From positions 1 through 5,642 of the forward strand of contig SKYW01000221.1 in NCBI GenBank assembly GCA_007127695.1: a stretch of DNA of 5,642 nt, in the 5' to 3' direction. Under the pieces are notes generated by a model. That model saw only the letters and a list, made by a program, of their open reading frames with translations. It was not told the origin of the DNA and made no database searches. Position numbers and translations under genes: made by a program. Source of the stretch: Balneolales bacterium (lineage in GTDB: Bacteria; Bacteroidota; Rhodothermia; Balneolales; Natronogracilivirgulaceae). Positions 1 through 5,642 of this stretch are shown piece by piece (position 1 is the stretch's first letter; each line of letters starts with the position of its first letter).

Positions 1-197
1 AGCGCCATGAACGCCGCTGAACGCTCGTCAAGTACCGGGTGGCACCGAATCCCGTGGTGGTGCACCAATGCAAGGGTAAGCGGGGTGGAGCGGGAACCGG
101 GACTGATGAACGCTTCGCGTACGCCATGGCGCCAGAGCGCATCCACCAGATGAAAACACCATTTCAGGGAAAGTGCGGCGCGGTCACTCGGTGGCAT
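1..197 (-). CDS. menD: MenD (SEPHCHC synthase), N-terminal part, cut by the left edge
   Basis: MenD is a cytoplasmic, thiamine-diphosphate-dependent enzyme that joins 2-oxoglutarate and isochorismate to make SEPHCHC, the step after isochorismate synthase in menaquinone synthesis. Reading the minus strand from the ATG at 197-195 gives 65 full codons with no stop before the edge. They contain [19 protein letters not shown] at about residues 21-39 and DERSAAF at 57-63. These match the N-terminal MenD signatures: the [11 protein letters not shown] loop, and the DER-x(2)-F motif whose glutamate (E58 here) corresponds to the residue that activates the cofactor. The start is chosen because an AAAGGA ribosome-binding site lies 7 nt upstream and the N-terminal length before the motif fits the family. 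The gene overlaps the last 14 nt of menF in another frame, so the two are very probably co-translated. About 500 more residues are expected beyond the window. Confidence 0.93.
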   Translation of the reverse strand, partial: MPPSDRAALSLKWCFHLVDALWRHGVREAFISPGSRSTPLTLALVHHHGIRCHPVLDERSAAFMA

Positions 198-1653
198 ATT
201 CCAGTCCTTTTTGCATGGGCAGGAATTTGAGCCGGGTCTCTGCCCACTCGGCTTCGGGATCGGAGTCCTCGACGATGCCGCATCCGGCGAAGAACTGGAT
301 GTGCTTGCGGCGGATCAGGCCGCTGCGGATGGCTACGGAAAATTCGGCGCGACGGTTGCTGTTGAACCATCCTATGGGTCCGGCGTACCATCCGCGCTCG
401 AACTGCTCCAGCTCCTGGATGTGGTGCAGGGCGCCGGATTCCGGATATCCGCCCACTGCCGGAGTGGGATGCAGCCGCGAGACAATGTCCACGGCGTTCA
501 TCTCGCTGGACAGCGACGCGGCCACCGGAGTGCAGAGATGCTGCACGTTGGCGTACTTCTTTATGACCGGTCTCGGTGCATGTTCCAGCGAATCGGTGAT
601 CTGGTGCAGCTTTTCCTTGATCGAATCCAGTACATAAGCGTGCTCTTCCCGATCTTTGGTACTTTCCAGTAATTTCTTTTCGTTGATCGTATCCTGCGTG
701 GCGGTGAGTCCGCGCGGTATACTGCCGGCCAGCGCCTCGGTTTTGACGTACTGGGACTGTAGCGAAAGCAGCTTTTCGGGCGTGCTTCCCAGGAAGGTGG
801 CCTCGCCGTTGAGCTGGTACATGAAAGAGTAGCAGGACGGGTATTCCTTACGAAGAAAATGGACCAGTTTTGTGCTGGAGACCCTGTTTTCGGTCCGCAG
901 GCGCAGGTCGCGGGCGATCACGATCTTGCGGTACAGTTTGTTGCGGATGCCGTCACGTGCCATCTGGACGTTGTTGATCCAGCGCAGATGTTCATGATCT
1001 GCTTCCAGGCAGGTGATGTTTTTTCCGGGCGCGGTATCATCCTGGAGGATACGGCTTCGCTCCAGATTGGTGCTCAGTCGCTCAATGAAATCATGGATCC
1101 AGTTGCTGAACCAGTCACGGATCCCATCCAGCGAATCAATGGCATTCCACGGACGGGTGATGTTGATCATGGAAAACTGTCCGTCCCGCACGAGAAACCA
1201 TTCCGGAAGAAAAAAAGAGGCGTTTCCGAGCGGACTCCACGCACCGGAGAGCGGCTGGTCGAAGAAAGAGAAGCCACCCACAAGATGAGCGCCTGCCATA
1301 CTGTGGCTGATTTCACTGAAATGGCTCACTCTTGAGAGCAGGGCGTCGGCCTGATCGGAGACTTTTTCAAAACGATTGCTTCCCGTATTCTTGATCAATG
1401 CCACACGGTTTCCTGCTGCAACGGCCATCTCATGGTCCGGTCGCTCCCAGAAAAACCTCGTTCCGTTGGAGTCCCCGTTCAGTTCGAGGACTGCAAGCGG
1501 ATCAATATTTTCGAAAGGAATGCACAACGTGAGAAAACCGGATTCCTTTTCCAACCGGCTTTTCTCGATAAACCGCACGAAGCGGTCGGATTCCACCAGC
1601 GCATCCATGAAGCTGGCGGGAGCAGTTGAAATTTTGTCAATATTATCGGGCAT
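184..1653 (-). CDS. menF: Isochorismate synthase (MenF type)
   Basis: Converts chorismate to isochorismate with Mg2+ in the cytoplasm, the entry step of menaquinone synthesis. The 489-aa product has the full C-terminal chorismate-binding domain: [10 protein letters not shown] (about 241-250, K243 matching the catalytic lysine of MenF), [10 protein letters not shown] (287-296), TEALAGS (305-311, E306 matching the proposed acid), KDREEH (333-338), VQHLCTP (370-376), LHPTPAVGG (394-402), [10 protein letters not shown] (420-429), AIRSGL (441-446) and [12 protein letters not shown] (459-470, metal ligands). The HPTPAVGG and GWYAGPIGW blocks favour isochorismate synthase over anthranilate or aminodeoxychorismate synthase. 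The N-terminal half is variable, as usual. The frame stays open 52 codons further upstream, but that would overlap the preceding gene by 119 nt, so the ATG at 1653 is preferred; its ribosome site is weak. A siderophore-type EntC/DhbC role is possible, but the overlapping menD argues for menaquinone. Confidence 0.95.
   Translation of the reverse strand: MPDNIDKISTAPASFMDALVESDRFVRFIEKSRLEKESGFLTLCIPFENIDPLAVLELNGDSNGTRFFWERPDHEMAVAAGNRVALIKNTGSNRFEKVSDQADALLSRVSHFSEISHSMAGAHLVGGFSFFDQPLSGAWSPLGNASFFLPEWFLVRDGQFSMINITRPWNAIDSLDGIRDWFSNWIHDFIERLSTNLERSRILQDDTAPGKNITCLEADHEHLRWINNVQMARDGIRNKLYRKIVIARDLRLRTENRVSSTKLVHFLRKEYPSCYSFMYQLNGEATFLGSTPEKLLSLQSQYVKTEALAGSIPRGLTATQDTINEKKLLESTKDREEHAYVLDSIKEKLHQITDSLEHAPRPVIKKYANVQHLCTPVAASLSSEMNAVDIVSRLHPTPAVGGYPESGALHHIQELEQFERGWYAGPIGWFNSNRRAEFSVAIRSGLIRRKHIQFFAGCGIVEDSDPEAEWAETRLKFLPMQKGLEYATE
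205..210 (-). promoter_or_regulatory. Ribosome-binding site for menD, inside menF
   Basis: On the minus strand the sequence AAAGGA is followed by a 7-nt spacer and the menD ATG (197-195). It is the clearest Shine-Dalgarno match in the window and lies within the last ten codons of menF. It decides the menD start and implies initiation by ribosomes finishing or passing the menF stop. Confidence 0.65.
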
Positions 1654-1690
1654 ACTGTAACTCTGAAATCCAAAATACAGGACAGTCTGT

Positions 1691-1966
1691 TTACATGGCG
1701 TCGTCAACCTCGTCAACCTCATAGGGATTCTGGATACCGTAATCCCTTGGATCAAAGTCAGCCAGTTTGAAGAAATGATTCCATGCCTCCTCGCTGCATC
1801 CGTTTTCATCCACCCAGCTGATGTGGCTTTGCTTGATCAGACCCACAATCCGCTTGGCATACTCCAGCCGTTTCTGTTCGTCCTTGATGCGAGGTACAGC
1901 TTCGATCATGAGATCCAGATTCAGTCCGCAATCATAATCCGCGGGTTTTCGTTTTGGGAGAAACAT
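1691..1966 (-). CDS. Small DUF4290-like protein of unknown function
   Basis: A 91-aa soluble protein with no signal peptide or membrane segment. Its layout resembles DUF4290 proteins of Bacteroidota as I recall them: a short N-terminal lead (PADYDCGLNLDLMIEAV, about 8-24), a charged helix with RIKDEQKRLEYAKRIVGLIK (26-45), then a W-x-HFFKLADFD block (62-72) and a closing NPYE (80-83). The family has no established function, so none is assigned. The C-terminus is acidic (EVDEVDD), partly encoded by two tandem 9-bp copies at 1702-1719. A TTG six nt upstream (1972) is in frame, but the ATG at 1966 is the simpler start; only a weak AAGAA precedes it. The gene lies 37 nt upstream of menF on the same strand and is probably co-transcribed with menF-menD, which does not by itself imply a role in quinone synthesis. 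Confidence 0.72.
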   Translation of the reverse strand: MFLPKRKPADYDCGLNLDLMIEAVPRIKDEQKRLEYAKRIVGLIKQSHISWVDENGCSEEAWNHFFKLADFDPRDYGIQNPYEVDEVDDAM

Positions 1967-2128
1967 ACGCAAGTTCTTAATAGTTAATAATGACGCCGCA
2001 ATATAGTATCTTTCGCTGTCAGAAACACCAAAGGCACGAACAGGTTATGTGCCCGTTGCCTGTGCCGTCCGGATATAGTGCGGCTTGTCCGGCGTAATGC
2101 AATTATCAAATATGAAAACGCAGTAACT
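1967..2128. other. Divergent intergenic region with overlapping dyads
   Basis: These 162 bp separate the leftward men cluster from the rightward cystathionine beta-synthase gene, so promoters for both should lie here. On the + strand TATCTTTC (2007-2014) matches 7 of 8 positions of the Bacteroidota -7 element TAnnTTTG, but no TTG stands at the right distance upstream. No minus-strand promoter is convincing. Short inverted repeats crowd 2033-2092: GGCAC/GTGCC (2033-2037 with 2049-2053, or with 2062-2066), ACAGG/CCTGT (2040-2044/2059-2063) and CCGGA/TCCGG (2069-2073/2088-2092). They overlap and would compete if transcribed. I do not recognise a known riboswitch. Confidence 0.4.
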
Positions 2129-3526
2129 ATGTGGTACAGTTCCATCATCGAGACCGTAGGTAATACACCACTGGTCAAATTGCAGAACGTAAACAAAGGG
2201 CAGCCTGGTACGCTGCTTGCAAAAGTAGAGTATTTCAATCCGGGCGACAGTGTAAAGGATCGCATCGCCCTTAAAATGATCGAGGATGCGGAACAAAGCG
2301 GCAAGCTCAAGCCGGGCGGAACCATTATCGAAGGCACTTCCGGGAATACCGGGATGGGCCTGGCGCTTGTGGCAGCGGTCAAAGGGTATAGATGCATTTT
2401 CACGACCACGGACAAGCAGAGCATGGAGAAGGTCAACTTGCTGCGCGCATTGGGCTGCGAAGTGCAGATCTGTCCGACCAACGTGGAACCGGATGATCCC
2501 CGAAGCTACTATTCCGTGGCAAAGCGGCTGAACGAGGAGATCCCCAACTCGTTCTACCCCGACCAGTATAACAACCTGAGCAACAAACAGTCTCACTACG
2601 AAACGACCGGGCCCGAAGTATGGGAGCAGACCGAAGGCAAGGTCACCCATTTTGTGGCGGGGATCGGCACCGGCGGGACCATCAGCGGCACAGCGCAGTA
2701 CCTCAAAGAAAAGAATCCCGACATTACTGTTATCGGGGTGGATTCGGTCGGCTCCATTTTCAAATCCTACTTCGAGACCGGGATTTTCGACAAGCGCCAC
2801 ATCGCTCCGTACCTGACGGAAGGTATCGGCGAGGATATCATACCGGCCAATGTGGATTTCGACCTGATCGATGACATCATCCAGTGCCCGGACCGTGAGG
2901 CGTTCGTCACCACCCGTAAACTGGCACGCCGGGAAGGACTGTTCGTGGGTGGATCCTGTGGAGCGGCGGTTTGGGGCGCGCAGCAGTACATCAGGAGAAA
3001 TCCACTGAAGCCGGATGATGTGATGGTGATCCTGCTTCCCGATAGCGGCACTCGCTATGTATCCAAATTTTACAATGACGAATGGATGCGCACAAACGGA
3101 TTCATGGACGACGAAGACCGCCCGGAGCTGGAAGAGCTGATCATGCTTCGAGGATCAGGGAAACGTGATCTTGTCACGGTGGATCAGGAAGAAAGCCTTG
3201 AAAAGGCCATTGAGCTGATGAGACACCACAACATATCACAGCTTCCGGTCACGGCAGGCAAAGACATCGTTGGCAGCCTGACAGAGACTAAGATCCTGGA
3301 GCTGCTGATGCAGTCACCCGACACGAGAAGCAGAAAGGTCGGTTCCGTTATGGACGAGCCGTTTCCAATTGTTGCCAGGGACTTGAAAATTGATCAGATA
3401 TCCCGCATGTTGTCGAATGGTCTCGCTGCAGTAATTGTGAAACTGGACGATTCCCGGTATAGTATTGTGACCCGGAGCGATCTGATTTATGCTCTTGCAG
3501 CAACGAACAAGGACAGCCGGGAATAA
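2129..3526 (+). CDS. cbs: Cystathionine beta-synthase, PLP fold plus two CBS domains
   Basis: A cytoplasmic PLP enzyme predicted to condense serine with homocysteine to cystathionine, the first step of reverse transsulfuration; relatives can also release H2S from cysteine. The 465-aa product opens with the fold-type II signature GNTPLVKL (11-18). K43 in SVKDR is the Schiff-base lysine, EGTSGNTG (68-75) the substrate loop, and GTGGTISG (180-187) the PLP phosphate loop. LPDSGTRYVSKFYNDEWM (303-320) is typical of cystathionine beta-synthase rather than cysteine synthase. Two CBS motifs follow at about 347-398 and 404-458, the regulatory Bateman module. There is no N-terminal haem-binding extension like that of animal enzymes. 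The start at ATG 2129 places GNTPLVKL at the usual distance; an in-frame GTG at 2078 would add 17 unlikely residues. No gamma-lyase partner is in the window. A CBS-tailed cysteine synthase is the main alternative. Confidence 0.93.
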   Translation: MWYSSIIETVGNTPLVKLQNVNKGQPGTLLAKVEYFNPGDSVKDRIALKMIEDAEQSGKLKPGGTIIEGTSGNTGMGLALVAAVKGYRCIFTTTDKQSMEKVNLLRALGCEVQICPTNVEPDDPRSYYSVAKRLNEEIPNSFYPDQYNNLSNKQSHYETTGPEVWEQTEGKVTHFVAGIGTGGTISGTAQYLKEKNPDITVIGVDSVGSIFKSYFETGIFDKRHIAPYLTEGIGEDIIPANVDFDLIDDIIQCPDREAFVTTRKLARREGLFVGGSCGAAVWGAQQYIRRNPLKPDDVMVILLPDSGTRYVSKFYNDEWMRTNGFMDDEDRPELEELIMLRGSGKRDLVTVDQEESLEKAIELMRHHNISQLPVTAGKDIVGSLTETKILELLMQSPDTRSRKVGSVMDEPFPIVARDLKIDQISRMLSNGLAAVIVKLDDSRYSIVTRSDLIYALAATNKDSRE

Positions 3527-3626
3527 TCTTCCGTTTCAGGCGTAGTACCTGATATCGGGCAACGCAAGTAAGACCATGCCGGCAAGGAGTACGCGAATAC
3601 AAACATCACCAAAAAGAATAAGCATT

Positions 3627-3941
3627 ATGGATAAGAGCAAAGAGAAGAAAATGGAAATTGAATTGACAAGGGAGGAAGCTCCGGGTACGTATTCCAATCT
3701 GGTGATGATCACGCACTCGCCTTCTGAATTTGTCTTTGACTTCATTGCCATCATGCCCGGGCTGACCAAGGCAAAGGTGATGAAGCGCATGGTACTCACA
3801 CCGGAACATGCCAAGCGTTTTTCAAAGGCCCTTCAGGACAATATTCGCCGCTATGAGGAGCTGCACGGCGAGATCAAGACACGGGGCAAGCACGATCCGC
3901 AACAATCCATCAGCTATCGCGGTCCGCTGCCGGAAGCGTAA
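3627..3941 (+). CDS. DUF3467 family protein, function unknown
   Basis: A 104-aa soluble protein with the whole DUF3467 pattern: GTYSNLVMITHSPSEFVFDF (about 21-40), IMPGLTKAKVMKRMVLTP (43-60), and a helix HAKRFSKALQDNIRRYEELHGEI (62-84). The SNL..I.HSP.EFV.DF stretch and the LTP.HAKR.. helix define this family, which is widespread in Bacteroidota and has no established function known to me. The N-terminus is lysine-rich and the C-terminus is a short polar tail. The ATG at 3627 follows a weak AAAAAGAA; a second in-frame ATG at 3651, preceded by AGAGAAGAAA, would give 96 residues and remain compatible with the domain. It lies 100 nt after the cystathionine beta-synthase gene on the same strand, so it may be read through from there or have its own promoter, which I cannot identify. 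It converges with lptG. Confidence 0.85.
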   Translation: MDKSKEKKMEIELTREEAPGTYSNLVMITHSPSEFVFDFIAIMPGLTKAKVMKRMVLTPEHAKRFSKALQDNIRRYEELHGEIKTRGKHDPQQSISYRGPLPEA

Positions 3942-3954
3942 TTCCGGAAGCGGA
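3923..3954. terminator. Hairpin between convergent genes, probable shared terminator
   Basis: Left arm 3923-3935 and right arm 3942-3954 pair at 12 of 13 positions with one internal G-A mismatch, closing on the 6-nt loop GCGTAA. The inner CCGGAA/TTCCGG is perfect. The loop contains the stop codon of the DUF3467 gene, and the right arm fills most of the 21-bp gap before the lptG stop. On the + strand it is followed by GCGCTTATTT, a poor U-tract; on the minus strand there is none. It could terminate or protect both converging transcripts. Confidence 0.5.
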
Positions 3955-3962
3955 AGCCGCGC

Positions 3963-5045
3963 TTATTTCCTGGCAGTGACCAGCAGGAACAGGGCCACAC
4001 CGAAGAAGATGATATGGGGTACGACCGCTGCGTGCACGGGATCCATGGCCCCGCTGTAACCAAATGGCTCAAACAGCTTCATCATTGCCAGGTAAAGGAA
4101 ACTGATGACCAGGCCCGCCGCGATATGCACACCGCGACCGCCGCGACGACGAACCGATGCGATGGCTACACCTATGATGGTAACCGTAATTATGGCGAAC
4201 GGATAGCTTAGTTTTCCATAGAACTGGACGGTTGGCATGGCAATGCCGCCGGCCCCGCTGCGCTCGATGGAGGCAAGGTAATCGCGGATCTCCGGATAGG
4301 TCAGCTGGTACACGTCGGAGGAGGTCCGCCCGAAATCACGCGGAAACAGGTTGAGGGTCGTATCCCGCCGGTCAAACGTGATTATCTCATAGCCCCGTTC
4401 ATTGTAACGGGTGATGGTCCCGTTGATCAGCTCCCACTTCGCTTTTTCCGGTTCCCAGGCCATGCGGCCCAGTTCCATGGTCTCAACCAGCTTGTCGTCA
4501 TCAAAAGTGTAAAAGGTCACACGGTAACCGACATCCTGGCGGATATCATAGTAGTTGACCAGCATCAGCCGGTCCGGTGACTCCTGCCGAAAGATCCGGT
4601 TGCGGTCGATGCGCTCGGTCCGCTTCATGATGAATTTCTGCTCAAATTCGGCACGAATCGCATTGGACCGCGGAACGACGTACCCGTCCAGGTAACTGAT
4701 GCATCCGGCCACGATGATGGCAAAAACAAGATAGGGGGCCAGCATGCGGTACAGACTGACGCCCGCCGCCCTGAGCGCGACGATTTCAAGCCGGTTGGCC
4801 ATCTGTCCGGTCAGCCACAGGCAGGAGGCAAACACCGCCACTGGCGAGACCAGCCGGATCATCTCCGGAATGTAATTCAGGTAGTAGTCGGACCAGATCT
4901 CGCTGAGCGTGGCGCCGCGATCGGTAAAATCGCCGGAGTTTTCCGAGAAGTCGATAATGATGAAGATGAAGATCAGCAGACCGGTGACGAAACCGGTCAG
5001 CACCAGTAACCTCGAAAAAATAAATTTGTCAAACGTTTTGAGCAT
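3963..5045 (-). CDS. lptG: LptG, membrane subunit of the LPS exporter (YjgP/YjgQ family)
   Basis: An inner-membrane permease that, with LptF and the ATPase LptB, extracts lipopolysaccharide from the inner membrane and passes it to LptC. The 360-aa product equals the length of E. coli LptG and has the family layout: three N-terminal membrane helices (about 10-32, 60-80, 100-120), a periplasmic beta-jellyroll region (about 125-265), and three C-terminal helices (about 278-297, 305-325, 337-357). ANRLEIVALRAAGVSLYRM (83-101) after helix 2 fits the cytoplasmic coupling segment that contacts LptB. The ATG at 5045 follows AGGGA with a short spacer. It lies 27 nt after the lptF stop on the same strand, so the two are probably one operon. 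The LptG rather than LptF label rests on gene order and the absence of the helical insert seen in its neighbour; LptF/LptG family permease is the safe name. Confidence 0.88.
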   Translation of the reverse strand: MLKTFDKFIFSRLLVLTGFVTGLLIFIFIIIDFSENSGDFTDRGATLSEIWSDYYLNYIPEMIRLVSPVAVFASCLWLTGQMANRLEIVALRAAGVSLYRMLAPYLVFAIIVAGCISYLDGYVVPRSNAIRAEFEQKFIMKRTERIDRNRIFRQESPDRLMLVNYYDIRQDVGYRVTFYTFDDDKLVETMELGRMAWEPEKAKWELINGTITRYNERGYEIITFDRRDTTLNLFPRDFGRTSSDVYQLTYPEIRDYLASIERSGAGGIAMPTVQFYGKLSYPFAIITVTIIGVAIASVRRRGGRGVHIAAGLVISFLYLAMMKLFEPFGYSGAMDPVHAAVVPHIIFFGVALFLLVTARK

Positions 5046-5072
5046 GGATGATCCCTGTGCGGCAGCTCCGCG

Positions 5073-5642
5073 CTACCTTCTGTAGACTACAATGTACATC
5101 AGTACCAGTCCGGCCACGGCAATGGTTATGTTGCCGAACCACATTCCCATGAACGGAGAGACGAACATCCGGTCCGCCAGTTTCTCACCCTGGATGATAC
5201 TGATCCAGTAATAGGTGAACAGGACGGTGCTGATGATGGCATGGATGCCCATATGTCCCTTCCGGACCAGCAAGCCCAGCGGTGCGCCGATCATGGCAAA
5301 AAGGATGCAGCCGAACGGGATGGATGCTTTCTTGTGGACTTCCACCAAGAACCGGGCTATCCGTTCCTGCCGCCAGCGCAGGTTGTTGAGCAGGTTGTCT
5401 GCCGAGGCCTGTGTGTTGCGCATCTGCGTTGTGGCCCTGAGCGCCACCTCGCGCTGGTCCTGGAGTGTTTCGAGCAGGGAAAGAACCTTGTAGGGATAAT
5501 CATCGGCAGGCGGCAGGTCGAACTCACTCCCTTGCCGTGAAACCGACGCCTCAATGGTCTCGGAATAATCTTCGCGCTGCGCCAGGTAATCGCTTTCCCG
5601 GCTCGCCGGTCCGGCAAGCGGCGAGATCTCATCTTCCCTGAG
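5073..5642 (-). CDS. lptF: LptF, C-terminal part, cut by the right edge (YjgP/YjgQ family)
   Basis: The partner membrane subunit to LptG in LPS export. The frame is open from the window edge to the TAG at 5075-5073, giving 189 visible residues of a protein whose N-terminal helices and most of the jellyroll lie outside. Seen from the edge: an acidic, polar stretch (1-50), a long predicted amphipathic helix (about 50-105), then VEVHKKASIPFGCILFAMIG (100-119), GAPLGLLVRKG (119-129) and three membrane helices (about 107-126, 132-151, 166-186), ending in YRR. EVHKK followed by a membrane helix and GAPLG-x(3)-RKG is characteristic of Bacteroidota-type YjgP/YjgQ proteins. Compared with the proteobacterial form there is extra helical sequence before helix 4. 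An internal GTG at 5447 is not a start, since coding continues unbroken upstream of it. It sits upstream of lptG in the same orientation. Confidence 0.85.
   Translation of the reverse strand, partial: LREDEISPLAGPASRESDYLAQREDYSETIEASVSRQGSEFDLPPADDYPYKVLSLLETLQDQREVALRATTQMRNTQASADNLLNNLRWRQERIARFLVEVHKKASIPFGCILFAMIGAPLGLLVRKGHMGIHAIISTVLFTYYWISIIQGEKLADRMFVSPFMGMWFGNITIAVAGLVLMYIVVYRR

Noticed and set aside
39..230. Plus-strand ORF of 63 codons over the left edge
   Set aside because: It lies antisense to menD and the end of menF, whose conserved motifs explain the DNA; its translation is low-complexity and unlike any family.
859..1335. Plus-strand ORF of 158 codons opposite menF
   Set aside because: Antisense shadow of menF with no recognisable domain and no supporting ribosome site.
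1654..1690. Minus-strand TATTTTGG as an internal promoter ahead of menF
   Set aside because: It resembles the -7 element, but the nearest upstream TTG is about 27 nt away, too far, and the leader would be only about 16 nt.
1654..1809. N-terminal extension of MenF by 52 residues from an in-frame ATG at 1809
   Set aside because: It would overlap the DUF4290-like gene by 119 nt, its residues do not look like the family N-terminus, and the ATG at 1653 gives a normal length.
2007..2014. TATCTTTC as the -7 element of a cbs promoter
   Set aside because: It matches 7 of 8 positions of TAnnTTTG but lacks a TTG at the expected -33 distance; kept only as a note in the intergenic entry.
2045..2800. Long minus-strand ORF of 251 codons opposite the cystathionine beta-synthase gene
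   Set aside because: It is antisense to strongly conserved PLP-enzyme motifs, shows no recognisable domain, and is the usual shadow frame of a GC-rich gene.
3536..3552. TCAGG/CCTGA hairpin after the cystathionine beta-synthase stop as a terminator
   Set aside because: Only five base pairs with a 7-nt loop and no following T-run; too weak to call.
5357..5632. Minus-strand ORF of 91 codons near the right edge
   Set aside because: It is an arginine-rich out-of-frame reading of the lptF region; the lptF frame is open across the whole stretch and joins the conserved C-terminus.

Overview
The window reads as an ordinary chromosomal segment of a didermic, menaquinone-making bacterium, most likely from the Bacteroidota / Balneolota / Rhodothermota group. 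That placement is inferred from three things. Two small proteins look like DUF4290 and DUF3467, families I associate mainly with this group. The lptF product has a long helical insert before its C-terminal membrane helices, as in Bacteroidota YjgP/YjgQ proteins. Most starts lack a strong Shine-Dalgarno sequence. By eye the DNA is moderately GC-rich and even throughout. I see no insertion sequence, phage gene, CRISPR array, tRNA or rRNA.

Layout, left to right. (1) Positions 1-1966 are a minus-strand cluster transcribed leftward: a DUF4290-like small gene (1691-1966), isochorismate synthase menF (184-1653), and the N-terminal 65 codons of menD (1-197), which runs off the left edge. menD overlaps the end of menF by 14 nt and has its own AAAGGA ribosome-binding site inside menF. 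MenF and MenD catalyse consecutive steps from chorismate toward menaquinone. (2) Positions 1967-2128 are a divergent intergenic region holding several short, overlapping dyads and no certain promoter. (3) Positions 2129-3526 (+) encode a cystathionine beta-synthase with a PLP fold plus a C-terminal pair of CBS domains. (4) Positions 3627-3941 (+) encode a DUF3467 protein of 104 aa. (5) Positions 3963-5642 (-) hold lptG (complete) and lptF (C-terminal 189 aa, running off the right edge). These are the two membrane subunits of the lipopolysaccharide exporter LptB2FG, with lptF upstream of lptG. The DUF3467 gene and lptG converge over a 21-bp gap covered by a 12-of-13-bp hairpin, a likely shared terminator.

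The genes serve three unrelated housekeeping functions: quinone synthesis, sulfur amino acid metabolism and envelope biogenesis. I found no convincing undescribed system. The items most worth a second look are the edge menD with its nested start, the convergent hairpin, the LptF insert, and the DUF4290-like gene heading the men cluster.
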